64,000 nucleotides of DNA from Aquatica leii (lineage: Eukaryota; Arthropoda; Insecta; Coleoptera; Lampyridae). The DNA lies in the NCBI GenBank assembly GCA_035610365.1, contig CM069435.1:67205389-67269388 (forward strand), given 5' to 3'. Both the position numbers and the translations under genes were made by a program. The notes beneath the pieces were generated by a model, which searched no databases, had not been told where the DNA came from, and saw nothing but the letters and a program-made list of their open reading frames with translations. Shown one piece after another: positions 11,403 to 22,790 of the stretch; position 1 is the first letter of the stretch, and every line of letters starts with the position of its first letter.

Positions 11403-11860
11403 TTTGTGTTCTGTTTAGGTTGTAGCCTTAAAGACTTACATGCAATGTATCTTGATGGTACTCAGAATATTAACTCACTAGTAGTAAATGCAATTCCTAA
11501 ATCAAAAATAAGCTAAAAAAGAGTATTTACGGTTATCAACAAAAAATGTAAATGCTTTAAAACTGTTTCAAAGATATGTATACGACCAAAAAATTTAGAT
11601 AACAGTAAACTTTTTATACAATACCGTGACGCAAACCGTATTTCCCAGCAAGTAAAAATTTATACCATCAGAAGGGTTTCAAAGAAAATTGCCCAATATT
11701 TAAGGTTACCAAATCTTGAGATGTATATCGGGAATAGTTTTTGTTTTGGTTACATTACTAGCAAATGCTAGTAGTAAACTTTTAGTATTAAAAACACACG
11801 AGGGTTAGAAGAGCTTTTCAGTAGTATGATACAAGGCAGCAAAGCTTATGTGGAAAAATC
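11403..11860 (+). pseudogene. Crypton-like tyrosine recombinase remnant
   Basis: Reading from 11403, one frame stays open for about 120 codons except for a TAA at 11514-11516. It reads like the catalytic domain of the tyrosine recombinases carried by Crypton-type DNA transposons of insects: VFCLGCSLKDLH, then KRVFTVINKK, KICIRPKNLDNSKLFIQYRD, then KKIAQYLRLPNLEMYIGNSF. The last block corresponds to the family's IAxxLxLPNPELYTGHxFRR segment, with the expected His and Arg lost. A weaker continuation after 11769 resembles the HGGW...Y active-site region but contains further stops. The family acts by cut-and-paste with a nucleophilic tyrosine. This is clearly a dead fragment. The assignment rests on remembered family motifs, not on a search. 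Confidence 0.6.
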
Positions 11861-12029
11861 ATCAAAAAAATCAAAAAAGGTTGTATCTACGACTTTCCTG
11901 GTTCATGACAATCCTTTTTTAAACTTTACTAGTCTAACGCAGGTTTGTTACGTGCATAAATTTAAAAATGCACTATCCTATATATTGTTTAAATTATAGT
12001 TACTTTTCCATTTCTTTTCTATCAAGCAT

Positions 12030-13282
12030 TGTTGGACCCTTCCGGCCAAGTAAACGAAAAATCGTCATTTTACTTTCTACGTCGTTCACTACATAACCTA
12101 TGCCTGCGTGAATTAAAAACTAATTTTTTTAAACATCCACGTGTTGTGACACGATGTATAATAAAAATATCTATAACTAATTAATTTATTGACCGCAGGG
12201 TTTTTTATTATTTTTTTGGATTAAAGGTAATTTCCATGTCGTTTCCTCAGCGCCATGTGCTACCTCCCAAATTTGGGTTTTCTTGTCTGTACAAGTTTAA
12301 CATCTACCATGGAAAAATTCTAAAAGTAAGCATTAGACCTACGAACTCTGCGATACAAAGGTAGATACCATTAATATTTCTATTCGAAAGCAATTGACGT
12401 TTAACTAATACCGCCTTGGACGAAAGTGCATATGTAACAGATACGATTGATATTTCTATTTGAAGGCAATTGACGTTTAACTAATACCACCTTGAACAAA
12501 AGTGCATATGTAACAGCATACGATACGTTCCGGTTACCTTTTACAAATGTTACTTTTTAGCTGTTGTAGAGTTTGTGAGTCTCCAAGTAGACACGATTAT
12601 TTTCAGGTAGTTTGATTACAGGAATACAGTAGAAAAACGTTTTCTGAAAGTACACCTAAATCTTGGTAAGTCAATTTTGGATTTTAACTATTCGCTGTCG
12701 CCATGGTGCTGCTTATGAATCATAGTTACTAATCGTGTCAAAACGTTTAAAATAATTTGCATCTTACTACTGTTATTCAATTAATTTAAGTTAAATTGCT
12801 ATCGCATGCTGATTATGTCAACTGTCAATTATTATTGTTAATGTAATTTACTTACAAAGATTTTTGTATGTCCTGGCTGTTACACTTATGATTGGAGTGT
12901 ATTGCAAGTTGCCGATACTTCTGGTGTTTTAGTACCTGCGTATACTTGTACTCATGCTAAATTTACTTACTGTGATGCTATCAAATTATCTCTACTTGTT
13001 ATTGATTCAAATTTTAATTTAAGTTATCTTTCTTAAATAATTAAAGTACAATTGTTGTTAACGATTTCATTTCTTTTTTCAATTCCTCTAGCTTTTTTTT
13101 GCTTTTTATACAAACTTTGGGCCTCTTGTGTTGATCTAGCAGAAGCTATATCTGCAGAAAGAGATCGGGCGCCCATTAAAATATATTTATCACTTAAACC
13201 TTCCCTCTCGACGATAGGTATTGTTTCAATCCTACAGCGAGTTGGCCATGCAGGGTTTGTAAATTACTAGAAGCTTGTAACA
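12030..13282 (+). repeat. Solo LTR related to the gypsy element
   Basis: The right end, GCGAGTTGGCCATGCAGGG through AAGCTTGTAACA (ending 13282), closely matches the end of the 676-2153 LTR. An internal block (GTTTGATTACAGGAATACAG, then AAAACGTTTTC, near 12609-12665) matches the LTR around 1428-1480, and TATCGCATGCTG (12800) is shared too. No pol follows, so this looks like a solo LTR. The left end TGTTGG at 12030 is a best guess and no target duplication was found. Confidence 0.65.
12365..12516 (+). repeat. 76-base tandem duplication inside solo LTR
   Basis: Two adjacent units of 76 bases (12365-12440, 12441-12516) differ at about seven positions by eye. Both end GCATATGTAACAG. The young gypsy LTR has no such duplication. 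Confidence 0.85.
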
Positions 13283-14375
13283 AGTTGCACTATTAATGTT
13301 ACTATAAATCCTTAGATTTATCAAATTAATGTTGACTTGGTTAATAATAAATAAGTATTTTTATTTTTTTTAAACAGGGTAAAGTTTTTACTGAACTAGT
13401 TCCGTAAATACTCATTTTCCAAACTGAAATTACTAGCGTAAACATGGCAACTGTGGTACTGTATGAAATGGACGTTATTTTCAAACAAGTAACTTTACAT
13501 ATTGTGTTAAACAATATTTAGACAAATATGTATTTTATTCACTAATGCAAACTAACTTACTAGCTTTACGTATTTTGTAATAAACTTATAGTAATAATAA
13601 TATATATAAGATAACTTAATAACAAAATTCAATACTCACTAATAATACATTATTTAACAAGCTATTTCTATTTCTATTTTTATTTAAAGGTTTCTGAAAT
13701 TTAGTTAACATTAAAAAGAAAAAGGGCATCAAAAATTATATAACTTTATTATATATTTACAAAAAGTGGTTGTTACTACACATGTTACGTTTATTAGTTA
13801 TATAAACTAATTTAAAATTTTAATGTTTTTCAGTTTTGTTAAATTGAAATGTGTATTTTATTTGTTTTTATACTTATTATCATAAAATTTATTAAATACA
13901 TGTACAAACAAAACTGCAATACAAATTAAGTATTAAACTTACATAATAAACAGGTAAATATAATCAAGCACAACACAAACAAATTAGAAATTGTTTACTG
14001 CTATTAAAATTTATAGTAAACTTCTTAATATTTAAATTGATTAGATTTTGTAATGGAAAGATTTTTTTATGTAACTCTTAGAAACTATATCTAACTTTTA
14101 CCGATTATGAGTTTTTACTATGTTTACTTAATTTAATTAAACAATTTAAAGTAATATATAACTAATAAATTGTAACTGTCTGTAAATTGTGATAAAAAGT
14201 AGTCTATTACAGATACATCGTTATAATAAAATTATTGTTTTTAAATGTTTATAAATTTTGCAGATAAATTTTTTTATAATTTTTCATTACAAACAAGCTT
14301 GTTATCAAAAATTAAATTACAACTATGTTACATGTCGTTATTTTGTATTTGTTAAAAATACTATTTTAAATAAAA
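13283..14375. other. AT-rich spacer, no gene seen
   Basis: No coding frame, repeat or RNA motif recognised. Confidence 0.5.
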
Positions 14376-15930
14376 GTAACGGTTGCACCGGTTGCGCGCC
14401 GCTACTGGTTTTTAAATTACTTTTACGGCGAGGATGAGCGCGATATCGTTGTTTAAAGTCTATTACTCTTTCTTTACCTATTCGAAATCGCTGTTAAATG
14501 TCGTATCATTTAAATTTAGGTAATTTTTTTGCTGAATTTTTTTCGATTGCGCTTTTAGCAAATGTGCTACAAAAAATTTATTCAAATATTCAATAGATTA
14601 AGTGATTTTAGCAATTAACCGACGTTTCAGGTATGAAAACAATCTAAAATGGCGTCGTCACGTTATCCTTTACTTTTCAGTAAATTCTGGAGGGTGGAGC
14701 TGCCATTTTGTTTTTATACACGGTTGTCGCAGGAAAATGTGACCTGTGAGGTCTACCTTATTTAGTAAATCAGAAATGACAAAAAATAATTTACACATAT
14801 TCTAAAGTCTCAGCATTGTATAACTTGTTTATTGTTTTATTACTTCTAATAGTTAATTAATTAATTAATCAATTAGTCAATCAGTTTTATGCACCTCACT
14901 AAGCGTAGCATATAGTTTTTTGTAATTGTATTTAATTTTCTAATTAATTATGTTAGTTTTGTGCGTACTACTTAATAGTACTTTTGCTTTTACTTAATTG
15001 TACGAAAGAAGACTCACACCTATATCAGTATCGTATTACTTCGTTAAATTACTTTTTACACGTTATTTAATGTAGCATATATCTTCTTGCATTTAAATTT
15101 ATTACTTTATTTGTGTCAGTATGTTATTTGTTTCAATTGTATTTAGTAACCGTAACTTTCTGCATATTAACTTAATTTATGTAATAAGGTTAGATAATAC
15201 TGACTTCAATTTACTTACAGTTGCAAGCTTTATATTATCTATAACGTGGTAAAGATTTTTTATCCTCCTCTGTGTGTTTACTAATTAATTCAGACTTCTT
15301 CGTTTCTTCCCTCCTAAACGAAGAAGTCTGAATGAATTATCTATAACCTAATGTATTGTCGTTGAGTACGTTATTTGAACCCACTCATAGCCAAAAGCAA
15401 TACAACATTAAGCGTCGTACATAAGTTTATATACTACGCATAGTTTCCGCTTTAAACCAGATAATAAAAGTTGTGGAAGTCACTACGATTGACAAAGAAG
15501 TGTCGGTTTGGTAAGTTTCTGTACTTATATTTTATTTTTTTGTGATTCATTTTTATCATTGTTGATTGTCGACCTTTGCGACTGCGTAGTAGACGAGGTA
15601 GTTTGATCTCGGAATATTTATATTTAAATTAAATTCATTCACTTATAACATTGGTTAGCAATTGACTATACTTAGTTGTATGGTAGGTTGCCTCAACGAA
15701 AGGGTCTACAGTGATATTATAGCTAGGATAATCCACAAATTTTTAATTGATCTATTTTTTCTGTTGATTTTAACGATTATTTAGTTAGAAGTAGTGTATT
15801 GTCAATTTGTTCTTTTCAGTGATTGACAGATTTAAACAAGATCTGTATTGGATTATGCTTATTTGTTTCGGCACACCGAGATTGCGATTCGTTTGCCGAT
15901 ACAACTGAGTTAGTTGCCAGTAATATATTG
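14376..15930 (+). repeat. Old gypsy-family LTR, interrupted
   Basis: Blocks shared with the old LTR at 53027-53838 include GTCGTCACGTTATC / CATCGTCACGTTATC, ACTCACACCTATATCAGTAT, the CGTTAAATTACTTT block and the end GCCGATACAACTGAGTTAG. Relative to that LTR, about 575 extra bases (roughly 15246-15825) separate the middle from the end, and a hairpin lies within them. No internal region was found next to it, so it is probably a solo LTR. Ends are approximate. Confidence 0.6.
15288..15333. repeat. Perfect 18-bp hairpin between 12-base direct repeats
   Basis: Arms 15288-15305 and 15316-15333 are exact inverse complements with a 10-base loop (CTTCCCTCCT). The hairpin lies between two copies of ATTATCTATAAC (15234-15245 and 15336-15347), as if a small hairpin unit had inserted or a segment had duplicated. 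Confidence 0.85.
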
Positions 15931-18299
15931 CGTCATTCATTGACCCCATTTAATTAATAAAAAGTTGGATATTAAATAATTAAGCAACAGTTAATTCCTT
16001 CTACTAAAAACATTAATTTTTTGCTTTGTTATGTTATATAATAAAGTTTAACTTAGTTCGTTTTAATTTAAATTTAATTAGTAAATGTGTAAAGCTTAAT
16101 GTGTGTTTTCAGTTTTAGCACAATACCAGTAGTCAAAAACACATTGTAATTTGATAAATTTGCCAGAATCAATGTACAATCAAATCCAATTACTACGATT
16201 AGTCAAATATAATAAGTAAATTCTCGAAACAATTCAAAATAAACCAAATGCCAATTTTAACAAAAATATAAAATAAATATGACAAGTTTATATTAAATGT
16301 AATTTTTACTTAACTATAAAAAAATGGTAAAATATAGTGTTATATATTTATTTTAATGTTACTAATACATTTTATACCTTATACGCGAAAGAATTTTGTA
16401 TTCTTAAAGAAATCTCATCTAAAATTTTACATAGTTCTAAATTTTTAAGAACTGTTGATTTCTTAGTTACCAATAATATTTATTCATAAGTATTACTATT
16501 TATTTTTAAAATAATAATTTTTTTTTATAATGTATAAAAAATGATATCAAAACTGTTTTAACCTGCTCGACTACAAAAATTTTTAAACAATGTTTTATTT
16601 TAAAACTAATTGTTACCACTAGAAAATGGTAGGTTTCAAAACTGTTTTTTTAGAATGTCATTTAATTAAAAAAATGATAATTATTGATGACGCATTAGCT
16701 TATAATCTATAAATAAAATTAAAACAATTAAAGTAGCTTGTAATAATGCGTGTCAAGAAATAAGAATATTGCATTTAAAAATTTGGTTCTACATATACTT
16801 AAAATAAAATTAAATTTTAAGGCATTTTTTTAATTTTTTAAAATTGCAGTCTTAATTTTTATAAAAATTAAGACATTTAAAAAATATTACAAAATTAATT
16901 TGTACGCGTAACACTATTTTTAAAATTATTGCACATTTACTGCATATATGGTTATCGATATTAACAACCTAGGAAAATAAACAATGTGCTTAATTCAAAT
17001 AAAATTTCAATTTAAATTTACAGTAAAGAGGCAACAACAAAGTTAATTTTATTTTAACAAGCCAACAGTGTAATTTGAAGTGTAATTAAGTAATTTAAGC
17101 TATCAACTAAACTTGCATTTGCTGTTAAAGCTTCTAATACTGAGAAATTAGGATTTGTAATTACTATCCATACTACATTAAATATAGTAAAATACTGATG
17201 ATTATATAACTAAAATTAGGAATTGACTATTATGCTTTTTTTGCCATTTAAAGCATTATGTTATTACTGAAATTCATTAAAACCTTAATGCCGTTTTTAT
17301 TAAAAATGACATTAACATCTGTGTACTTTATGTTTGACTAATGAGTTATTTTTGTTTCTGTATAATGTAAAAGAAACTTTAATAAACACGATTACTATAA
17401 AAAAAACGTAATTAGTCATGAACGTTGAGCTTGTCATTTTTAACTGCAAGAATTAATAATAAAAATAAATTAATAAATTTGATATAAAAGTATTAACAAA
17501 ACCAAATTATATATGTAAGTAATTAAATGTAAAATAAACTAAAAGCAAATTTAAGCAAAATTAATTATAATTATAAAATGATGACTTTTATAAGAATAAT
17601 TTTAGTAATGGCTGCGTTTAGCATAAACAAATAATAATTAATAATTTCATTATACATAAATTTAACTAGTGTTTATACCTCAATTAATAAATTGTAGATT
17701 TTATTTATTTAAAACATCAAATGTTAAATTATATTATTAATTGTATTGTTATGATATAAAATTTAAATTGTGCTTGGGGCTTTGTTATATAATTAATCTG
17801 TTAATTTTTTTGTAAAGCGATACCGCAAGATTTAGAAGTGTATTATTATAGCCTAAACGACGAAATTTAAAACATTATTTATTTAAAAAATAAGTTTTTT
17901 ATTTAATAATAAGAAACTTTTAAGGCTGTCATACATTTGCATTTTTTCAAAGCTTAATGCTGCAACAATATTTATTTAATAGAAAAAGTAAAAAAAAAAC
18001 TGTCATATAGGTAGGACTTGGAAACAATAGCAAAACTATAAGAAAGATTTAATTTAATCTTATAAAAATGACCTTCATATCAGACTTTTTCAAAAACTAT
18101 TATTTAACTGTTAACTATAGGACGGACTTGCTCAATTATACCATGTTGATTTCTACACCGAAACTGATGAAAATGAGCCTGACTTTTTCGAATACCGTTG
18201 TTAGTTGTTTTAGACATTTTTTTTCAAAAACTTGTGAAAGAATAAACAATATGTTTATTAGCTGTCAAGCAGTTGTTTTATTTTGATTATACTAGGTTT
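15931..18299. other. AT-rich spacer, no gene seen
   Basis: Very AT-rich with many A and T runs. Short open frames (such as 18068-18286) have no domain or codon pattern to support them. A small palindrome lies near 16851-16873. Confidence 0.5.
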
Positions 18300-19790
18300 C
18301 AGTAGCATGATCATTTTTGCTAATTTAGATTTTGAATTTGGATGTCTATTTAGAAAAGTGTATTAAAGAATTTCAAATACTTTGTTTGTTTTATCCTATG
18401 TGATTTACAAATAGTTGTTAGATGATTTGCAAATGCTGAAGACTTTTGTTTACTGCTTCTGATCTATTGACAATTTTGATTTTTAATCGTTGGAAAAGAT
18501 ACTTGAGGTTTTTTTAGTTTATTAGGTAGTTTTCTATAAAGAATGTTTGGTCGTTTCTGTTACAGACAAGTAACTTAAGTAATCCTACAAATATCCATTT
18601 TCTATTTGTTTCAATTGTTTTGCTGTTTTATTGAATTTTTTTTTATTGTTTTCGGCTTTTGTAATTTCTCATTTTTTTAAGTATTTTTCTTTATTGAATC
18701 TATCACAAGACATTTTTTAACGTTAAGTTAATGAAAATTGGTGTTGCAGTCCAAGCAGAGTTCTGTACCGTTTTTGTAAAATTAATAACTGCAAAATCAA
18801 ATTCTTCTAGTGTTTAAATTTATTAGCTTGTCTAACGTTGTTTTATATATATTTTCCAGTTAGTGTACCTGCTGTACAATGTCGGCTGTTTTTCTAATAT
18901 TGAGAAGTATAGTATAAATATTACCGGTGAATAATCATACGAGTTCGTTTTAAGTTTGCGTATGTCGATTCTTTTAATTGCGTGATTTAATAAATCAGAA
19001 ATTCTATTTTTATTTATGGGCCAGCAGGTAGGTTTTTCGGTAGAAACTGTATTTAGAATAATTGCTCTCAAGATTGCTTAAAGTTTACTACTTTTTTTAT
19101 ATACTTTTTTCTTTTGCTGTTATGTATGGGTGACAGTAAATTACCAATATATTTAGTGTGCCTATATTATTTTCGCGTGCTACTGTTATTGCTTGCAGGT
19201 ATTCTTTACTATAACTTTCTAAATACTGTTGTTTGATACCTTATCTTATTATGATCGCTGTACCATTGTGTGCAGTACCGTCAGGATGTATAGTGTTCTT
19301 TATATATGGTATCGTATTATAATAATGGGATTTTTTTTTTGATAAAGTGCGCTTCTGATATAAGCATGATATCTATACTATGATGTTATTTATCATGAGC
19401 CCCATTTGGGTGACGAACTTTCTCATCATATTTCTTAATTTACCTATATCGTTGTTTTGCTGAATTAATTTGGTTTAATTTCTTGATTTGCTGTTGGTCT
19501 TGCTCGACACTTTGTGCATAAGTTATGCTAAACATACTAAGTTTTTGGTTTTATTAATTAAGCGCTGATACAATTTTTGTTTAACTGTTTATGCACAACA
19601 CAAGAATTGTAGTTTATAGTTGATACATTAAGTTTTTTTACTTTTTGTTGCTTTTAGGACACCCTGATATTTGATGATTCCCTATGCACATTATGCAACT
19701 TGGAGTTTTATAACAAACTTTTTTTTAAATGGCCATATTGTTGACACCGCATACACTGCGGTATGATTTATTTTGCGTGCGGTGCTTTGA
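18300..19790 (-). pseudogene. Decayed Jockey-clade LINE (end of ORF1, endonuclease)
   Basis: Reading right to left on the minus strand, about 19640-19775 holds two zinc knuckles from an ORF1 Gag-like protein: CMRCQQYGH, then after a shift CIMCIGNHQISGC. This is the paired CCHC signature of Jockey ORF1. Then 19250-19450 reads as an endonuclease (DIMLISEAHF, YIKNTIHPDGTAHNGTAIMI), and 18832-19071 continues with STEKPTCWPINKNRISDLL and YDYSPVI, the C-terminal endonuclease block of Jockey elements. Frames are shifted and contain stops, and no RT is visible beyond. Family members nick target DNA and prime reverse transcription there. This copy is inactive and truncated. Confidence 0.75.
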
Positions 19791-22790
19791 TGTAACAATT
19801 GAGTTAATTAATAATTCGCCATCCATCTTTTCATCTCTTCTTATTACATTCCCTAGATATTCGAATGTTTGTTGCATTCTCTAGTTTTTCTTCTTTAAAG
19901 TATATTTCTCTACTTTCTTCTTTCTTCTTGTCTTTTAATCATTGTTTTACATTTCTTTATTTTAATTTTCATTCCTAGCTTTTCTATTTCTTCACTCTAT
20001 ATTTTTGTCAGCTGTTTTATCTTTTTGTGGTTATCTGATACTAACACTATATCGTCTGCATGTAGGCAGTCGATTTTTATTGGTACTAAATTATTATACT
20101 CTATCTTATTATTTTTTAACAAACTGTCCATGACTATAAAGAGTAGTGGGTTAAAACTATCACTCTGTTTTATTCGTACTTTTATCTGAAAAAAGTCTAA
20201 TTCCTCGTCATTTATTTGAACTATTCTATTTACTGTTTCATAGATACTTCTTATCGCTCTTACTAATTTTATTTACTTTTAGTTGTTTTAAGCAATTGTA
20301 TATTATTTTCCCCTGTATTGAGTCGAAAGCTGCTATTAGGTCAATAAATGTAAGAAACATTTTTTTGATTTTTTCTTCTTTCTTTTCTATTATACTTTTT
20401 AATATGTAGATATTATCGTGCGTTTGTCTTCTTGTTCTAAATGCTGCCTGTTCTTTGCTGAATGCTGTTCAAGTATGTTATCAATGTATTTTTTTAGTCT
20501 TCTTTCTACCATTTTCGTGCATAATTGAAAGGTGGTGCAGAAGAGGCACATAACTATAGTTTTCATAGTCCGCATACTCCCCTTTCTTGTAAATTGGAAT
20601 GTTAATATTAATTTGCCACTCTTGTGGAATTTTTTTGTTTCCCATGTTTTCTTGAATATATTTAGTAGCCATTTTTTTTTAGAAATTTTATCATCTCTGG
20701 TTCTATTTTGTCTTGTCTGCTGGCTTTTCTTATTTTGATGATTTTCATTGCTTCACCTATTACCTAGTTCTTCTGTGTATATATACTCGAAATTTTTTTT
20801 GTTTAATTATTTCCTTATCTTCCACTGTATTTCTAGTGGTCTTTTTTCCATTTGCTTTTACTTCTATTCCAATTTTTATTGAGAAGAATTTTGTCGATAT
20901 TTTTAGTATGTTTTTAATATCTGTTTTTAATTCATAATTTTTGTTTTTATTTATTTTTTTACTTCTTTATTCGATCACGCTGTTTTTTTTCTGGTCTTTG
21001 TGTATTTTTGTTTTACAAGTTTTCTTTGCTATGTATGTGTTGTTTCTCTAAAAGTTCTCCACCTTTTTCTTAGTGTCGAATTTTCTTTCACTTAGTTCTG
21101 TTTACTTTATTCATTGTCAGTTTTTTCTTGTTAGTTTTTTCTTGTTGCCTCATTTCTTAGTCAATGTATTAATATTTTTTCATATTCTTTTGGCTTTTCC
21201 GATACTAGCTCCAAGTCTTTTAACATTGCTCTTACTAATCTGTGTTGTGTGTCCATTTCTGCTATGGTATTGTTTTAATCTTACTTATTCTATTTTTTAT
21301 TTCTTGTGTATATATTATGTAATTAACTAAATCAGTTACATAGTATATGCACAAAAAATTAACTGTGTTTTAGGGTTTTTCTCTACTGCTACGAATTTAT
21401 ATATCTATCTTCTAGCGGTTGTCTCCAGTAAGTAGTTCTAATTTTTAGGTTATTTAGTTGACTAAGCACTTTCATTTTTTTCCATTATTATTTATTCTTT
21501 TTTCCCATGCAACTCATACCTTTATTTTCAACATTTCCAATTCTTGCATTCCAACAGCCTATGATCACTACTTGATCATTTTCTTCTTTAATTTTATCTA
21601 GAAATATTTGTAAAACGGAGTAGAAGCCTAAAATTTCTTGTTATTCTGTTTTTCTACTGGTGCAGATATTTGTATTATTTGTATTTTTTCATGTAATGCT
21701 ATTTCCATTGTCATAATTCTTGAACTTACTCCTTCAAATTTAATTACTGCATTATCTACTTTATCAGCTATAATTAACCCTACCTTCTCTTTTGATTTTT
21801 GCTTTTTATGCCTTTCTGAGTAGTATAATTGATATTTATCTATTTGTAATTTACTTCTACATCTATTTCTTCTTGTTTTTGTTATACGTTTAGCATCTCT
21901 TTGCTAATTTCTAGTTCATAGCGGTCGTTAGCATTTGTAGCAGTCCTGACTGGTGCGTTTTTTAGTTTTTTAGCTTGCGGTCAGAATTTGTTATTATTCG
22001 TAATTGCTTTCTTAACCCATTTTTTAGGGTGATCTTTCGCTCATTTTTCTAGTATTTTGCGTTTTTTTTACGGTTATTTTTTATCTCCTTGTTTATCTCT
22101 GTTTTATTTTTGTTTTTCGTGTTCGTATTTTCTATGTTTTTAATTTCTAATTGTTGTATTTCCAGATAATTTTCTGTTTTTGTGTCTACTTCTTTTAGTA
22201 ACTGTATTGTTCGCATTTTCTCGTTAATTTTTGATTTGTTATATGTCAATCTTGCATTGTAACCCTTTTTTTTGCTTAGATAATCATCACTTATTCACAC
22301 ATTCTTTCCCTTCAAATTCTTTGTGGCGCTCGGTATCTCTTGTTTTTTGGCTAATGTTGTTAATTCAATTAAAATTGGTCTATTATTTTTTTTTCTACTC
22401 TTCTTTTCAATTTTCTAATTTCTTGGGTTTTTTTCCAGATCTATTTTAATTTTCATGTCTCTAAAATTATTCTAATTCTTTCTTTTAACTCTAAATCTTG
22501 TTCAATTAATTTTTCTTTTACTTCTTATATTATACTTTTCTTTTGTCTTATTTCTTTTTCAATTATTTCTAGGCTTATATTTTGTGTTGCCAATATCTTC
22601 TTAATTTCTTTGTTCTTCTTCTTTAATTTATTATTTTTTGTTTTAGTTTGTTAGTTTTCTTTGCTTATTTTGTCTAATTTCATACTTATGCTTTCGGTTT
22701 TCATATCTAGATCATTTAATTTATTCAATTTAGTAAATTCTCTTAATTTTTATTCCTACCTTATTAGCTGATTTCTCAAATAACTCAAGT
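19791..22790 (-). pseudogene. Decayed LINE with endonuclease and reverse transcriptase
   Basis: Minus-strand remnant. From 22790 leftwards: a Lys/Glu-rich coiled region resembling a LINE ORF1 (about 22050-22700), then endonuclease pieces (GLIIADKVDNAVIKFEGVSS and IIGCWNARIGN, about 21480-21830), then RT pieces: PQEWQINI...IPIYKKGEY (20560-20660), YADDIVLVSDNHKK near 20040, and a C-terminal FEYLGNVIRRDEKMDGE near 19820-19870. Stops and shifts occur throughout. Its 3' end abuts the Jockey remnant in the same orientation, so one may have inserted into the other. The clade was not determined. The coding strand is very A-rich, which makes the plus strand look T-rich. Confidence 0.75.
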
